From Ectopseudomonas chengduensis (GTDB lineage: Bacteria > Pseudomonadota > Gammaproteobacteria > Pseudomonadales > Pseudomonadaceae), in assembly GCF_015712065.1 (NCBI RefSeq), contig NZ_JACFYZ010000003.1:62001-126000 (forward strand): 64,000 nt of DNA. The letters run 5' to 3'. The position numbers were made by a program, and so were the translations under genes. Positions 56,787 to 64,000 of this stretch are shown piece by piece. Position 1 is the first letter of the stretch; each line of letters starts with the position of its first letter. The notes beneath the pieces are model-generated. The model saw only the letters and a program-made list of their open reading frames with translations, was not told where the DNA came from and searched no databases.

Positions 56787-57836
56787 GTGACTTCCCCCTT
56801 GCGTATTGCCCTGATCGGCGCTGGCGTCATGGGCCGCCAGCATCATCAGCACCTGCAGAATCTGGCCGAAGCGCAACTGTGTGCCATCGCCGATCCCGGC
56901 CCCCAGGCCGCCGAGTTTGCGGCGCAATGCGCTGTGCCTTGTTTCGCCGATCACCAGCAGATGCTGGAGCAGGTGCGGCCCGAAGCAGTGATCGTCGCCA
57001 ACCCCAATGCGCTGCATGTCAGTACGGCGCTCGACTGCATCGCCGCCGGCGTACCGGTGCTGCTGGAGAAGCCGGTGGGCGTGCACCTGGACGAGGTGCG
57101 CGAGCTGGTGGCGGCCAGCGAACGCAGTGGCGTGCCGGTGCTGGTCGGCCATCATCGCCGGCACAACCCGCTGATCGCCCGTGCCCGCGAGTTGATCGAA
57201 GAGGGCGCTCTGGGCCGACTGACCACGGTGACCGCGCTGTGGCAGGTGCAGAAACCCGACAGCTACTACGACATCGCCTGGCGCCGTGAAGCCGGTGCCG
57301 GGATGCTGCTGACCAATCTGATTCATGACCTCGATCTGCTGCGGCACTTGTGCGGCGAAGTGCGCCAGGTACAGGCCATTACCAGCAATGGCGTGCGCGG
57401 CTTCGCCAACGAGGACAGTGCGGCGGTGCTGCTGCAGTTCGACGGTGGCGCGCTGGGCAGCCTGACCGGCTCCGACGCCGTTGCCGCGCCCTGGAGCTGG
57501 GAGCTGGACTCCGGCGAGAACCCGGTCTATCCGCGCCAGGCCGATCAGCCCTGTTATCTGCTCGCCGGCACCCGCGGCGCCCTGAGCATTCCGCAGCTCA
57601 AGCGCTGGCATTACCGCGAGGCGGGTGCCGGCTGGCACCAGCCGCTGCAGCAGGTGCAGGAGCACTTCGACGCAGGCGAGGCCCTGTATCGCCAGTTGCA
57701 GCATTTCGTCCAGGTCGCCCGTGGCCAGGTTCAGCCGCTGGTCAGCGCTGCCGATGCCGGTCGCACCCTGGCGTTGGTCGAGGCCATTCGCCAGGCGGCG
57801 GAAAGCGGCCAGGCCTGCGTCCCAGAAACCCTCTGA
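56787..57836 (+). CDS. Gfo/Idh/MocA-family NAD(P)-dependent oxidoreductase
   Basis: The 349-residue protein has the N-terminal dinucleotide motif ALIGAGVMGRQHHQHL and the family motif LLEKPVGV near residue 93. HDLDLLRHLCGE is the position of the usual catalytic histidine-aspartate pair. Start GTG 56787 has AAGAGGA upstream. It is followed by a TIM-barrel gene 13 bp on. Known members oxidise sugars, inositols and related polyols; a hydroaromatic polyol such as quinate would fit the neighbourhood. The substrate is unproven. Confidence 0.85.
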   Translation: MTSPLRIALIGAGVMGRQHHQHLQNLAEAQLCAIADPGPQAAEFAAQCAVPCFADHQQMLEQVRPEAVIVANPNALHVSTALDCIAAGVPVLLEKPVGVHLDEVRELVAASERSGVPVLVGHHRRHNPLIARARELIEEGALGRLTTVTALWQVQKPDSYYDIAWRREAGAGMLLTNLIHDLDLLRHLCGEVRQVQAITSNGVRGFANEDSAAVLLQFDGGALGSLTGSDAVAAPWSWELDSGENPVYPRQADQPCYLLAGTRGALSIPQLKRWHYREAGAGWHQPLQQVQEHFDAGEALYRQLQHFVQVARGQVQPLVSAADAGRTLALVEAIRQAAESGQACVPETL

Positions 57837-57849
57837 GCAGAGAATCATC

Positions 57850-58668
57850 ATGAGCGAACGTATTCTTTCCCTGGCCGCCCTGACCGTGCTCGAGCTGTCG
57901 CCGCCGGAAATGGTCGAGGTAGCGGCGCGCGCCGGCTACAGCCATGTTGGCTTGCGTCTGGTGCCGGCCACACCGGAGGAACATCACTTCCCGCTGGTGG
58001 CCGATGCCGCCCTGCGTGCGCAGACCCTGCAGCGTTTGCGCGATACCGGCATCCGGGTGCTCGATGTGGAAATTCTGCGCCTGAGGGCGCAAACCCGCGT
58101 CAGCGACTTCGAGGCCATCCTTGCCGTAGGTGCCGAGTGTGGTGCCAGCGAACTGCTGGTGGCCGGCAATGATCCAGATGAAGCGCGCCTGACCGACAAC
58201 TTCGCTGAGCTCTGTGAGCTGTCCGCGCAGTACGGCCTGCATCCGCATCTGGAGTTCATGCCCTGGACCGACGCCCGCGACCTGACTCAGGCGGCCCGTA
58301 TCGTCGCCGCGGCGGGGCGCCCCAACGGCTGCGTGCTGGTCGATGCCTTCCACTTCGACCGCTCGGCTTCGCGCCTGCATGATCTGGCGGCAGTGCCCGC
58401 CGAGCGCTTGCGCTACGCTCAGTTGTGCGATGTGGCCGGGCCTCGTCCAGATGACATGGAGGAGATCCTGCGGCAGGCGCGCAACGAACGGCGCTTTCCC
58501 GGAGATGGCGACTGCGATCTGCTCGGCTTGCTGCGAACCCTGCCGACGAACATCCCGCTGAGCCTGGAAATTCCGACCCGGCAGCTGCTGGAGCAGGGTG
58601 TCAGCGCATTGCAGCGAGCCCGTATGGCGCTGGAGAAGACCCGGCAGTTGCTCGACCGTCAGTCGTGA
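57850..58668 (+). CDS. Xylose isomerase-like TIM-barrel protein
   Basis: The 272-residue protein is of the sugar phosphate isomerase/epimerase-like TIM-barrel group. PPEMVEVAARAGYSHVGLRL is at the start, HLEFMPWTDARD gives the first metal glutamate, VDAFHFDRS a metal aspartate and histidine, and PLSLEIPTRQ the last glutamate. QLCDVAG supplies the Gln of the metal site, as in QuiC. ATG 57850 follows the oxidoreductase by 13 bp. It may be an isomerase, a 2-keto-inositol-type dehydratase or a second dehydroshikimate-like dehydratase; I cannot choose. Confidence 0.8.
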   Translation: MSERILSLAALTVLELSPPEMVEVAARAGYSHVGLRLVPATPEEHHFPLVADAALRAQTLQRLRDTGIRVLDVEILRLRAQTRVSDFEAILAVGAECGASELLVAGNDPDEARLTDNFAELCELSAQYGLHPHLEFMPWTDARDLTQAARIVAAAGRPNGCVLVDAFHFDRSASRLHDLAAVPAERLRYAQLCDVAGPRPDDMEEILRQARNERRFPGDGDCDLLGLLRTLPTNIPLSLEIPTRQLLEQGVSALQRARMALEKTRQLLDRQS

Positions 58669-58773
58669 TGCAGCCAGTGCCTGCTGCAGTGGATGTAGGC
58701 GCTGGGACGCGCTGGTCTGTATAGTTAGTTGCCTTGCTATCTTTTTGCGGCGAGTCCGCTTTCCGGGTATTTC

Positions 58774-59658
58774 ATGAGTCTCACTCCATTGTCCGGTGCC
58801 AATCACCCGCTCAAGGGGATCGGCCTGATGGTGCTGGCGACCTTCCTGTTCGCCAGTCACGATGCCATGTCCAAATACCTGTCGGGTTTCTATCCGATCA
58901 TCCTCATCGTCTGGGCGCGCTACCTGGTGCACACCCTGTTGATGGCCGGCATCTTCCTGCCGCAATCCGGTTTGCGCGTGCTGCGTACCAAGCGGCCTGG
59001 CCTGCAGGTGCTGAGGGCGCTGTGCCTGCTGGGCGTGAGCCTGTTGTTCACCACGGGGCTGATGTTCATCCCGCTGGCCGAGGCAACCTCGGTGATCTTT
59101 CTGGCGCCGCTGCTGGTCACGGCGCTCTCGGTGCCCTTGCTCGGTGAACGCGTCAGCGTCGGGCAATGGGTGGCGGTGATCATCGGCTTCGTCGGTGTGC
59201 TGATCATCGTGCATCCGGGCGGCAGCCTGTTCACTCCGGCGGTGCTGTTGCCGCTGAGCGCAGCGCTGTGTTTCAGCTGCTATCAGATCCTCACCCGGCG
59301 CCTCAGTGAAGTGGACAGCGCGACCACCAGCAACTTCTTCGCCGGCCTGGTCAACACGCTGGTGATGAGTCTGCTGGTGCCGTTCTTCTGGCATGTACCC
59401 AGCCTCACACACGGTGTGATGATGCTGGCGCTGGGCGGCTGTGGCATGGCCGCGCACCTGCTGCTGACCCACGCTTTCCGCCATGCCGCGCCTGCTTTGC
59501 TGGCGCCGTTCGGCTACGTGCAGATCGTCTTCGCCGGGCTGCTGGGGCTGCTGGTGTTCCAGCACAAGCCGGATGCCACGGCGATGATCGGCATCCTCAT
59601 CATCTGCCTCAGTGGTTTGGCGGCTGCCTGGCAGAGCCGGAAACTGTCTCGGAAATGA
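58774..59658 (+). CDS. EamA/DMT-family membrane transporter
   Basis: The 294-residue protein has ten hydrophobic segments in two EamA repeats (NHPLKGIGLMVLATFLFASH at the first, VLLPLSAALCFSCYQILTRR at the second). ATG 58774 gives the normal N-terminus MSLTPLSGANH; an in-frame start 45 bases upstream is not supported. DMT proteins carry metabolites in either direction. It is probably part of the oxidoreductase/TIM-barrel operon, 105 bp after it. Confidence 0.85.
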   Translation: MSLTPLSGANHPLKGIGLMVLATFLFASHDAMSKYLSGFYPIILIVWARYLVHTLLMAGIFLPQSGLRVLRTKRPGLQVLRALCLLGVSLLFTTGLMFIPLAEATSVIFLAPLLVTALSVPLLGERVSVGQWVAVIIGFVGVLIIVHPGGSLFTPAVLLPLSAALCFSCYQILTRRLSEVDSATTSNFFAGLVNTLVMSLLVPFFWHVPSLTHGVMMLALGGCGMAAHLLLTHAFRHAAPALLAPFGYVQIVFAGLLGLLVFQHKPDATAMIGILIICLSGLAAAWQSRKLSRK

Positions 59659-59663
59659 TCGAT

Positions 59664-59699
59664 GTTCGATTATCGAACGGAAAACTAACCGGTTCGTTC
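59664..59699. promoter_or_regulatory. Composite operator upstream of quiC
   Basis: GTTCGATTATCGAAC (59664-59678) is a perfect palindrome with 13 of 15 bases of the PcaR 15-mer. Five bases later, ACTAACCGGTTCGT (59684-59697) fits ACnAACnnGTTnGT. It is the second copy of the composite arrangement seen at 55551 and is 150 bp before the quiC start. Confidence 0.72.
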
Positions 59700-59849
59700 A
59701 TTTTGAATTGCTGATCTCCCTGACCCTGCCAATAATCCAGGCTACGAACAATCCATGAGCGCCGACCAACCGGCCGAGTGAGGGCTCATGAGCGCGTCTC
59801 GCCTCCCTCACTTTGCCCGCCACGGCGCCGCCTCAGCCCGGAGCCGTCT

Positions 59850-61757
59850 ATGCAGCGTTCAATTGCCACCGTTTCCCTCAGCGGTACCCTGCCCGAGAAG
59901 CTCGAAGCCATTGCCGCCGCCGGCTTCGACGGTGTGGAAATCTTCGAGAACGACCTGCTCTACTACGACGGCAGCCCCACTGAAATCCGCAAGCGCTGTG
60001 CCGATCTGGGCATCGCCATCACCCTGTTCCAGCCGTTTCGCGACTTCGAAGGCTGTCGCCGCGACCGCCTGCAGCGCAACATCGACCGTGCCGAGCGCAA
60101 GTTCGACCTGATGCAGGAACTGGGCACCGACCTGGTGCTGGTGTGCAGCAACGTCGCTGCCGACTCGCTGGGCGACGATGAAATCCTCATCGACGACCTG
60201 CGCCTGCTCGGCGAGCGTGCGGGTGCGCGCGGCCTGCGAATCGGCTACGAAGCCCTGGCCTGGGGCCGCCACGTCAATACCTACCAGCAGGTATGGAAGC
60301 TGGTGCGCCAGGCCGACCATCCGGCCGTCGGGGTGATCCTCGACAGTTTCCATACCCTGTCGCTCAAGGGCGATCCTGCTGCCATCGCCGATATCCCCGG
60401 CGACAAGATCTTCTTCGTGCAGATGGCCGATGCGCCGATCCTGGCCATGGACGTACTGGAGTGGAGCCGTCATTTCCGCTGCTTCCCGGGGCAGGGCGAA
60501 TTCGATCTGGCCGGTTTCCTCGCGCCGATCCTGCGCACCGGCTACCGCGGTCCGCTGTCGCTGGAAATCTTCAACGATGGTTTCCGTGCCGCGCCGCCGC
60601 GTCAGAACGCCGCCGACGGCCTGCGCTCGCTGCTCTATCTCGAGGAGAAGACCCACAAGCGTCTCGAGAAAGAGGGGCATCAGATCGAGCCGGGCGTGCT
60701 CTTCACTCCGCCTGCGGCGCACCGCTACGACGGCGTGGAGTTTCTCGAGTTCGCCGTCGACGAGGCCGTCGGCGCGCGTCTGTCCGGCTGGCTGGAGCGA
60801 CTGGGCTTCGCCCATGCCGGCCAGCATCGCTCCAAGGACGTCAGCCTGCTGCGTCAGGGCGATATCAACATCGTGCTCAACGCCGAACCCTATTCTTTCG
60901 CGCACAACTTCTTCGAGTCCCATGGCCCGTCACTGTGTGCCACCGCGCTGCGGGTGAAGGATGGTGCCGCTGCGTTGCAGCGCGCCTGCGACTATCGGGG
61001 CCAGCCCTATCGTGGCCTGGTCGGCCCCAACGAGCGGGAAGTGCCGGCAGTGCGCGCTCCCGATGGCAGCCTGATCTATCTGGTGGAGCAGGCGGGAGCA
61101 GGGCAGACCATCTATGACACTGACTTCAGTCTGAATCAGACCGCCGAGGCCAGTGGTGGTCTGCAGCGCATCGATCACATGGCGCTGGCACTGCCGGCTG
61201 ACTCGCTGGACAGTTGGGTGCTGTTCTACAAGAGCCTGCTGGATTTCGAGGCCGACGACGAAGTGGTCCTGCCCGATCCTTACGGCCTGGTGAAAAGCCG
61301 CGCGATTCGCAGCCGTTGCAGTTCGATCCGCCTGCCGCTGAACATCTCGGAGAACCGCAACACTGCCATTGCCCATGCTCTGTCCAGCTATCAGGGCTCC
61401 GGCGTGCACCATATCGCCTTCTCCTGCGAAGACATCTTCGCCGAGGTGTCGCGGGCCAAGGAAGCTGGCGTGCCGTTACTGGAAATTCCGCTGAACTACT
61501 ACGATGATCTGGCCGCGCGCTTCGATTTCGACGACGAGTTCCTCAGCGAGCTGGCTTACTACAACGTGCTCTATGACCGCGATGCCCAGGGCGGCGAATT
61601 GTTCCACGTCTACACCGAGCCGTTCGAGGAGCGCTTCTTCTTCGAAATCATTCAGCGCAAGGGCGGCTATGTCGGCTATGGCGCGGCCAACGTCGCGGTG
61701 CGTCTGGCGGCCATGGCCAAGGCGCGCAGCGGTGGCTTGAAGCGTCCGCGGTTATAA
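59850..61757 (+). CDS. quiC: 3-dehydroshikimate dehydratase, QuiC1 type with C-terminal dioxygenase-like domain
   Basis: QuiC dehydrates 3-dehydroshikimate to protocatechuate, feeding PcaHG. Of 635 residues, 1 to about 285 form a TIM barrel with the metal ligands Glu134, Asp165, Gln191 and Glu239 (IGYE, GVILD, FVQMAD, SLEI). Residues about 295-635 resemble 4-hydroxyphenylpyruvate dioxygenase (IDHMALALPAD, GVHHIAFSCED, ERFFFEIIQRKGGY). This fused form is the known P. putida architecture. ATG 59850 was chosen to match that start (MQRSIATVSLSGTL). A composite operator precedes it. Confidence 0.96.
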   Translation: MQRSIATVSLSGTLPEKLEAIAAAGFDGVEIFENDLLYYDGSPTEIRKRCADLGIAITLFQPFRDFEGCRRDRLQRNIDRAERKFDLMQELGTDLVLVCSNVAADSLGDDEILIDDLRLLGERAGARGLRIGYEALAWGRHVNTYQQVWKLVRQADHPAVGVILDSFHTLSLKGDPAAIADIPGDKIFFVQMADAPILAMDVLEWSRHFRCFPGQGEFDLAGFLAPILRTGYRGPLSLEIFNDGFRAAPPRQNAADGLRSLLYLEEKTHKRLEKEGHQIEPGVLFTPPAAHRYDGVEFLEFAVDEAVGARLSGWLERLGFAHAGQHRSKDVSLLRQGDINIVLNAEPYSFAHNFFESHGPSLCATALRVKDGAAALQRACDYRGQPYRGLVGPNEREVPAVRAPDGSLIYLVEQAGAGQTIYDTDFSLNQTAEASGGLQRIDHMALALPADSLDSWVLFYKSLLDFEADDEVVLPDPYGLVKSRAIRSRCSSIRLPLNISENRNTAIAHALSSYQGSGVHHIAFSCEDIFAEVSRAKEAGVPLLEIPLNYYDDLAARFDFDDEFLSELAYYNVLYDRDAQGGELFHVYTEPFEERFFFEIIQRKGGYVGYGAANVAVRLAAMAKARSGGLKRPRL

Positions 61758-61843
61758 CTGGGTGCAGGTGGCAGCCTGTCCGGTTGCCGCTGCGGCCTGC
61801 CATAATCCGCTCCACCAATACCTATAAAAAAGACCATTGCCGT

Positions 61844-62515
61844 ATGACCGAAGCCGTTGCCAACCTGGCCACTCAACCTCTCGAGGTGGTGCGCAAGGTA
61901 CGTAAGAACAATCCGGAGAAAACTCGCGAGAGCATTCTCCAGGCCGCCATCACGGAGTTCGTTCAGCAGGGCCTGTCCGGCGCCCGTGTGGACGCCATCG
62001 CCGAGCGCACCGCGACCTCGAAGCGGATGATCTACTACTACTTCGGCAGCAAGGAACAGCTCTATCTCGAGGTGCTGGTCAAGCTCTACGGCGATATCCG
62101 CGGCACCGAGAGTCGCCTCGATCTGGCCTCCTTGCCACCGGTGCTGGCGATTCGTCGGCTGGTGGAGTTCACCTTCGATCACCATGACCGCAACGTCGAC
62201 TTCGTGCGCATCGTCAGCATCGAGAACATCCACTACGGTGAGTACGTCAAGCAGTCGCCGGTCATCCGCCAGATGAGCAACGTGGTGCTCGACACCCTCG
62301 GCAAGACCCTGCGCCGCGGCGAGGAAGAGGGCGTGTTCCGCCCGGGTATCGATGTGCTCGATGTGCACCTGCTGATCAGTTCGTTCTGTTTCTACCGGGT
62401 GTCCAACCGCCATACCTTTGGCGAGATCTTCCAGATCGACCTGCCCGACGAGCAGGTCAAGCAGCGGCACAAGGCGATGATCTGCGAGGCGGTGCTGCGT
62501 TATATCCAGGGCTGA
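61844..62515 (+). CDS. TetR-family transcriptional regulator
   Basis: The 223-residue protein has the TetR helix-turn-helix at about residues 25-70 (TRESILQAAITEFVQQGLSG, TATSKRMIYYYFGSKEQLYL) and an effector domain. ATG 61844 gives MTEAVANLATQPLEVVRKV. It lies downstream of quiC, 86 bp after it, and is convergent with the aroE-type gene across a shared terminator. It is the best local candidate for the 14-bp ACnAACnnGTTnnT sites, although its own promoter lacks one. Confidence 0.88.
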   Translation: MTEAVANLATQPLEVVRKVRKNNPEKTRESILQAAITEFVQQGLSGARVDAIAERTATSKRMIYYYFGSKEQLYLEVLVKLYGDIRGTESRLDLASLPPVLAIRRLVEFTFDHHDRNVDFVRIVSIENIHYGEYVKQSPVIRQMSNVVLDTLGKTLRRGEEEGVFRPGIDVLDVHLLISSFCFYRVSNRHTFGEIFQIDLPDEQVKQRHKAMICEAVLRYIQG

Positions 62516-62536
62516 AGATCGGTGCGGATATGAAAA

Positions 62537-62579
62537 GAAAAGGGCCCTGGCCGCGTTGTCGCTGCCAGGGCCCTTTTTG
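62537..62579. terminator. Bidirectional intrinsic terminator between tetR and the aroE-type gene
   Basis: AAAGGGCCCTGGC and GCCAGGGCCCTTT form a 13-bp perfect stem with an approximately 12-base loop. T-rich tracts on both strands let it end both convergent transcripts. Confidence 0.9.
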
Positions 62580-62590
62580 CAGGAGTGCGC

Positions 62591-63442
62591 TCAGAAACTG
62601 GCGAAGTGCGCCTGCATACGTTCGGCATCGGCCGGGCGGCCGCTGAACAGTTCGAACGCCTTGACCGCCTGGAACACCGCCATGGTGCCGCCATCCAGCG
62701 TGCGGCAGCCCAGGGCGCGGGCGTGGCGCAGCAGTTCGGTTTCCAGCGGAAAATAGATGATCTCGGCGACCCACAGCCCGGCATGCAGCAGCTCCACCGG
62801 CAGCGGTGTGCCTGGCAGCTTGGCCATGCCCACCGGTGTGGTGTTGACCAGCCCATCGGCAGCGGCGACTTCACCTGCCAGGTCTTCGCCCGCGATGGCG
62901 CGCTCGGCGCCAAAGTGAGCGTTGAGATTGTCCGCCAGGGCCTGGGCGCGGCCGGGCTCCACCTCGAAGATGCACAGGCGTTCGACGCCTTCGGCGAGCA
63001 GGGCATGGGCCACGGCTGCGCCGGCACCGCCTGCGCCCATCTGCACCACGCGACGGCGAGCCACGTTGGGCAGGCCACGGCGCAAGCCCTCGGCGAAGCC
63101 CAGGCAATCGGTGTTGTGGCCGACACGCTTGCCGTCCTTGAGCACCACGGTGTTCACCGCGCCAATGCCACGCGCCTCGCTCGACAGCTCGTCGAGCAGC
63201 GGGATGATCGCCTGCTTGGCCGGGAAGGTGATGTTGAGACCGGTAAAGCCCATGTGCTGCGCCGCATCGAGCAGGCTCGGCAGCGCATCGAGGTCGAGGC
63301 CCAACTGGTCGAGGTCGATCAGACGGTAGAGGTAGCGCAGTCCCTGCGCATCGCCTTCGCGTTCGTGCATGGCGGGCGTGCGGGAGGCCTGAATGCCTTT
63401 GCCAATGAGGCCGGCGAGAATGCCGCTGGTAACAGAGGACAT
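62591..63442 (-). CDS. AroE-family quinate/shikimate dehydrogenase (catabolic type)
   Basis: The 283-residue protein is an AroE paralogue. The substrate loop reads GKGIQASRTPAMHE; biosynthetic AroE usually has SxSP where this has SRTP. Catalytic Lys76 is in LNITFPAKQ and Asp112 in GHNTDCLGF. After the nucleotide loop GAGGAGAAV the second beta-strand ends IFEVEPGRA with an acidic residue, which favours NAD over NADP. Both traits fit an NAD-dependent quinate/shikimate dehydrogenase working in catabolism. It is 4 bp behind aroQ. The subgroup is an inference from these motifs. Confidence 0.85.
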   Translation of the reverse strand: MSSVTSGILAGLIGKGIQASRTPAMHEREGDAQGLRYLYRLIDLDQLGLDLDALPSLLDAAQHMGFTGLNITFPAKQAIIPLLDELSSEARGIGAVNTVVLKDGKRVGHNTDCLGFAEGLRRGLPNVARRRVVQMGAGGAGAAVAHALLAEGVERLCIFEVEPGRAQALADNLNAHFGAERAIAGEDLAGEVAAADGLVNTTPVGMAKLPGTPLPVELLHAGLWVAEIIYFPLETELLRHARALGCRTLDGGTMAVFQAVKAFELFSGRPADAERMQAHFASF

Positions 63443-63446
63443 GGTC

Positions 63447-63887
63447 TTAACCCTTGAGCGATTGAGCGAAGTACTGCAGGCCCAGTCGGTAACCCTGACT
63501 GCCGAGCCCACAAATGACACCGACGGCGATCGGCGAGACGAAGGAGTGATGACGGAACGGCTCACGCTTGTGCACGTTGGACAGGTGCACCTCGATGATC
63601 GGCAGTTCGCTGGCCACCAGGGCATCGCGGATGGCCACCGAGGTATGGGTCCAGGCGGCCGGATTGATCAGGATGCCGGCGCAGCGCCCGCGCGCGGCAT
63701 GAATCCAGTCGAGCAGTTCACCTTCATGGTTGGTCTGGCGAAACTCGATCTTCAAGCCGTGTTCGGCGGCAGTATCGGCGCAAAGCCGGGAAATGTCGGC
63801 GAGGGTTTCATGGCCATAAGTGGCCGGTTCGCGGGTTCCGAGCAGGTTCAGATTGGGGCCGTTGAGTACAAGAATGCAGGGCGTCAT
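63447..63887 (-). CDS. aroQ: Type II 3-dehydroquinate dehydratase
   Basis: AroQ interconverts 3-dehydroquinate and 3-dehydroshikimate. The 146-residue dodecamer-forming protein has [20 protein letters not shown] with active-site Arg19 and Tyr24, [17 protein letters not shown], and [17 protein letters not shown] with the catalytic histidine. Beside the AroE-type dehydrogenase and near quiC it is likely the catabolic, inducible copy. The biosynthetic copy would lie elsewhere. A 14-bp operator-like palindrome lies 43 bp upstream. Confidence 0.95.
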   Translation of the reverse strand: MTPCILVLNGPNLNLLGTREPATYGHETLADISRLCADTAAEHGLKIEFRQTNHEGELLDWIHAARGRCAGILINPAAWTHTSVAIRDALVASELPIIEVHLSNVHKREPFRHHSFVSPIAVGVICGLGSQGYRLGLQYFAQSLKG

Positions 63888-63929
63888 GGGGTATCTCTTG
63901 TTGTTGTGACGTGACTGCAGGAAAAATGT

Positions 63930-63943
63930 ACTAACTGGTTAAT
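63930..63943. promoter_or_regulatory. TetR-like palindrome upstream of aroQ
   Basis: ACTAACTGGTTAAT fits the ACnAACnnGTTnnT pattern seen at 55570 and 59684; the extended form GTACTAACTGGTT is shared with the site near tctB. It is placed to control the aroQ and aroE-type pair. The window ends 57 bp later. Confidence 0.62.
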
Positions 63944-64000
63944 TCAGTCAATTCAGTGGTCGCTGGGTAAGCGCGCAAGAAAAAGCCAGACGCCCTCGAG

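Noticed and set aside
57742..59565. A 607-codon minus-strand frame opposite the TIM-barrel and EamA genes
   Set aside because: It spans two unrelated real genes on the other strand and has shadow-type composition.

Overview
The window is GC-rich chromosomal DNA of a Pseudomonas. The left end has the gene neighbourhood thiL-pgpA-...-ribA-...-dxs-ispA-xseB, which I recall as conserved in Pseudomonas chromosomes (PA4051-PA4042 in P. aeruginosa). Start codons, Shine-Dalgarno sites, REP-type hairpins (GTAGGAG...CTCCTAC and GTAGGGTG...CACCCTAC) and protein families all fit that genus. The joined ben-cat-pca layout resembles the P. stutzeri/P. mendocina side of the genus, but the species cannot be fixed by eye. 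No rRNA, tRNA, insertion sequence, prophage or CRISPR array is visible.

Layout. (1) 1-16.6 kb, housekeeping: thiL (5' truncated), pgpA, a periplasmic binding protein, a retropepsin-like protease, ribA, a small membrane protein and btuF on the plus strand. On the minus strand follow btuB with a cobalamin riboswitch, a chemoreceptor, dxs, an alpha/beta hydrolase, a three-domain acyl-CoA carboxylase, ispA and xseB. (2) 16.8-23.3 kb, protocatechuate ring cleavage: a TauE/SafE exporter, pcaQ, pcaH, pcaG, a ZapE-like ATPase, an AEC transporter and pcaR. A 120-bp palindromic element separates pcaH from pcaG. (3) 23.6-35.4 kb, benzoate and catechol: benR, benABC, benD, benK, catB, catC, catA, benE and a BenF-type porin, with a BenR/XylS-type promoter in front of benA and no catR. 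(4) 35.5-41.3 kb, the lower beta-ketoadipate pathway: pcaI, pcaJ, pcaF, pcaB, pcaD, pcaC, then an intrinsic terminator. (5) 41.3-51 kb, an uptake and sensing block: a fumarate-reductase-like FAD dehydrogenase, a chemoreceptor, an OprD porin, a TRAP transporter, pobA and an AraC-type pobR. (6) 52-64 kb, a quinate/shikimate block: a tripartite tricarboxylate transporter (tctCAB), an IclR regulator, a Gfo/Idh oxidoreductase, a TIM-barrel protein, an EamA exporter, quiC, a TetR regulator, an AroE-type quinate/shikimate dehydrogenase and aroQ.

Together the genes turn benzoate (via catechol), 4-hydroxybenzoate and quinate/shikimate (both via protocatechuate) into succinyl-CoA and acetyl-CoA. The usual protocatechuate permease gene pcaK is absent from the window. 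TRAP, TTT and OprD systems lie where it might be expected.

The most informative unexplained signal is regulatory. A 15-bp PcaR-like palindrome occurs before pcaR, pcaI, dctP, iclR/tct and quiC. A 14-bp ACnAACnnGTTnnT palindrome occurs before iclR/tct, quiC and aroQ, and at two of these it sits 3-5 bp from the 15-bp palindrome. A 13-bp GGAAC-N3-GTTCY palindrome precedes both the FAD dehydrogenase and the Gfo/Idh operon, two orphan oxidoreductases about 14 kb apart. These sites suggest one layered hydroaromatic regulon with two uncharacterised branches. All functional statements rest on reading the sequence and on family knowledge; no searches were run.
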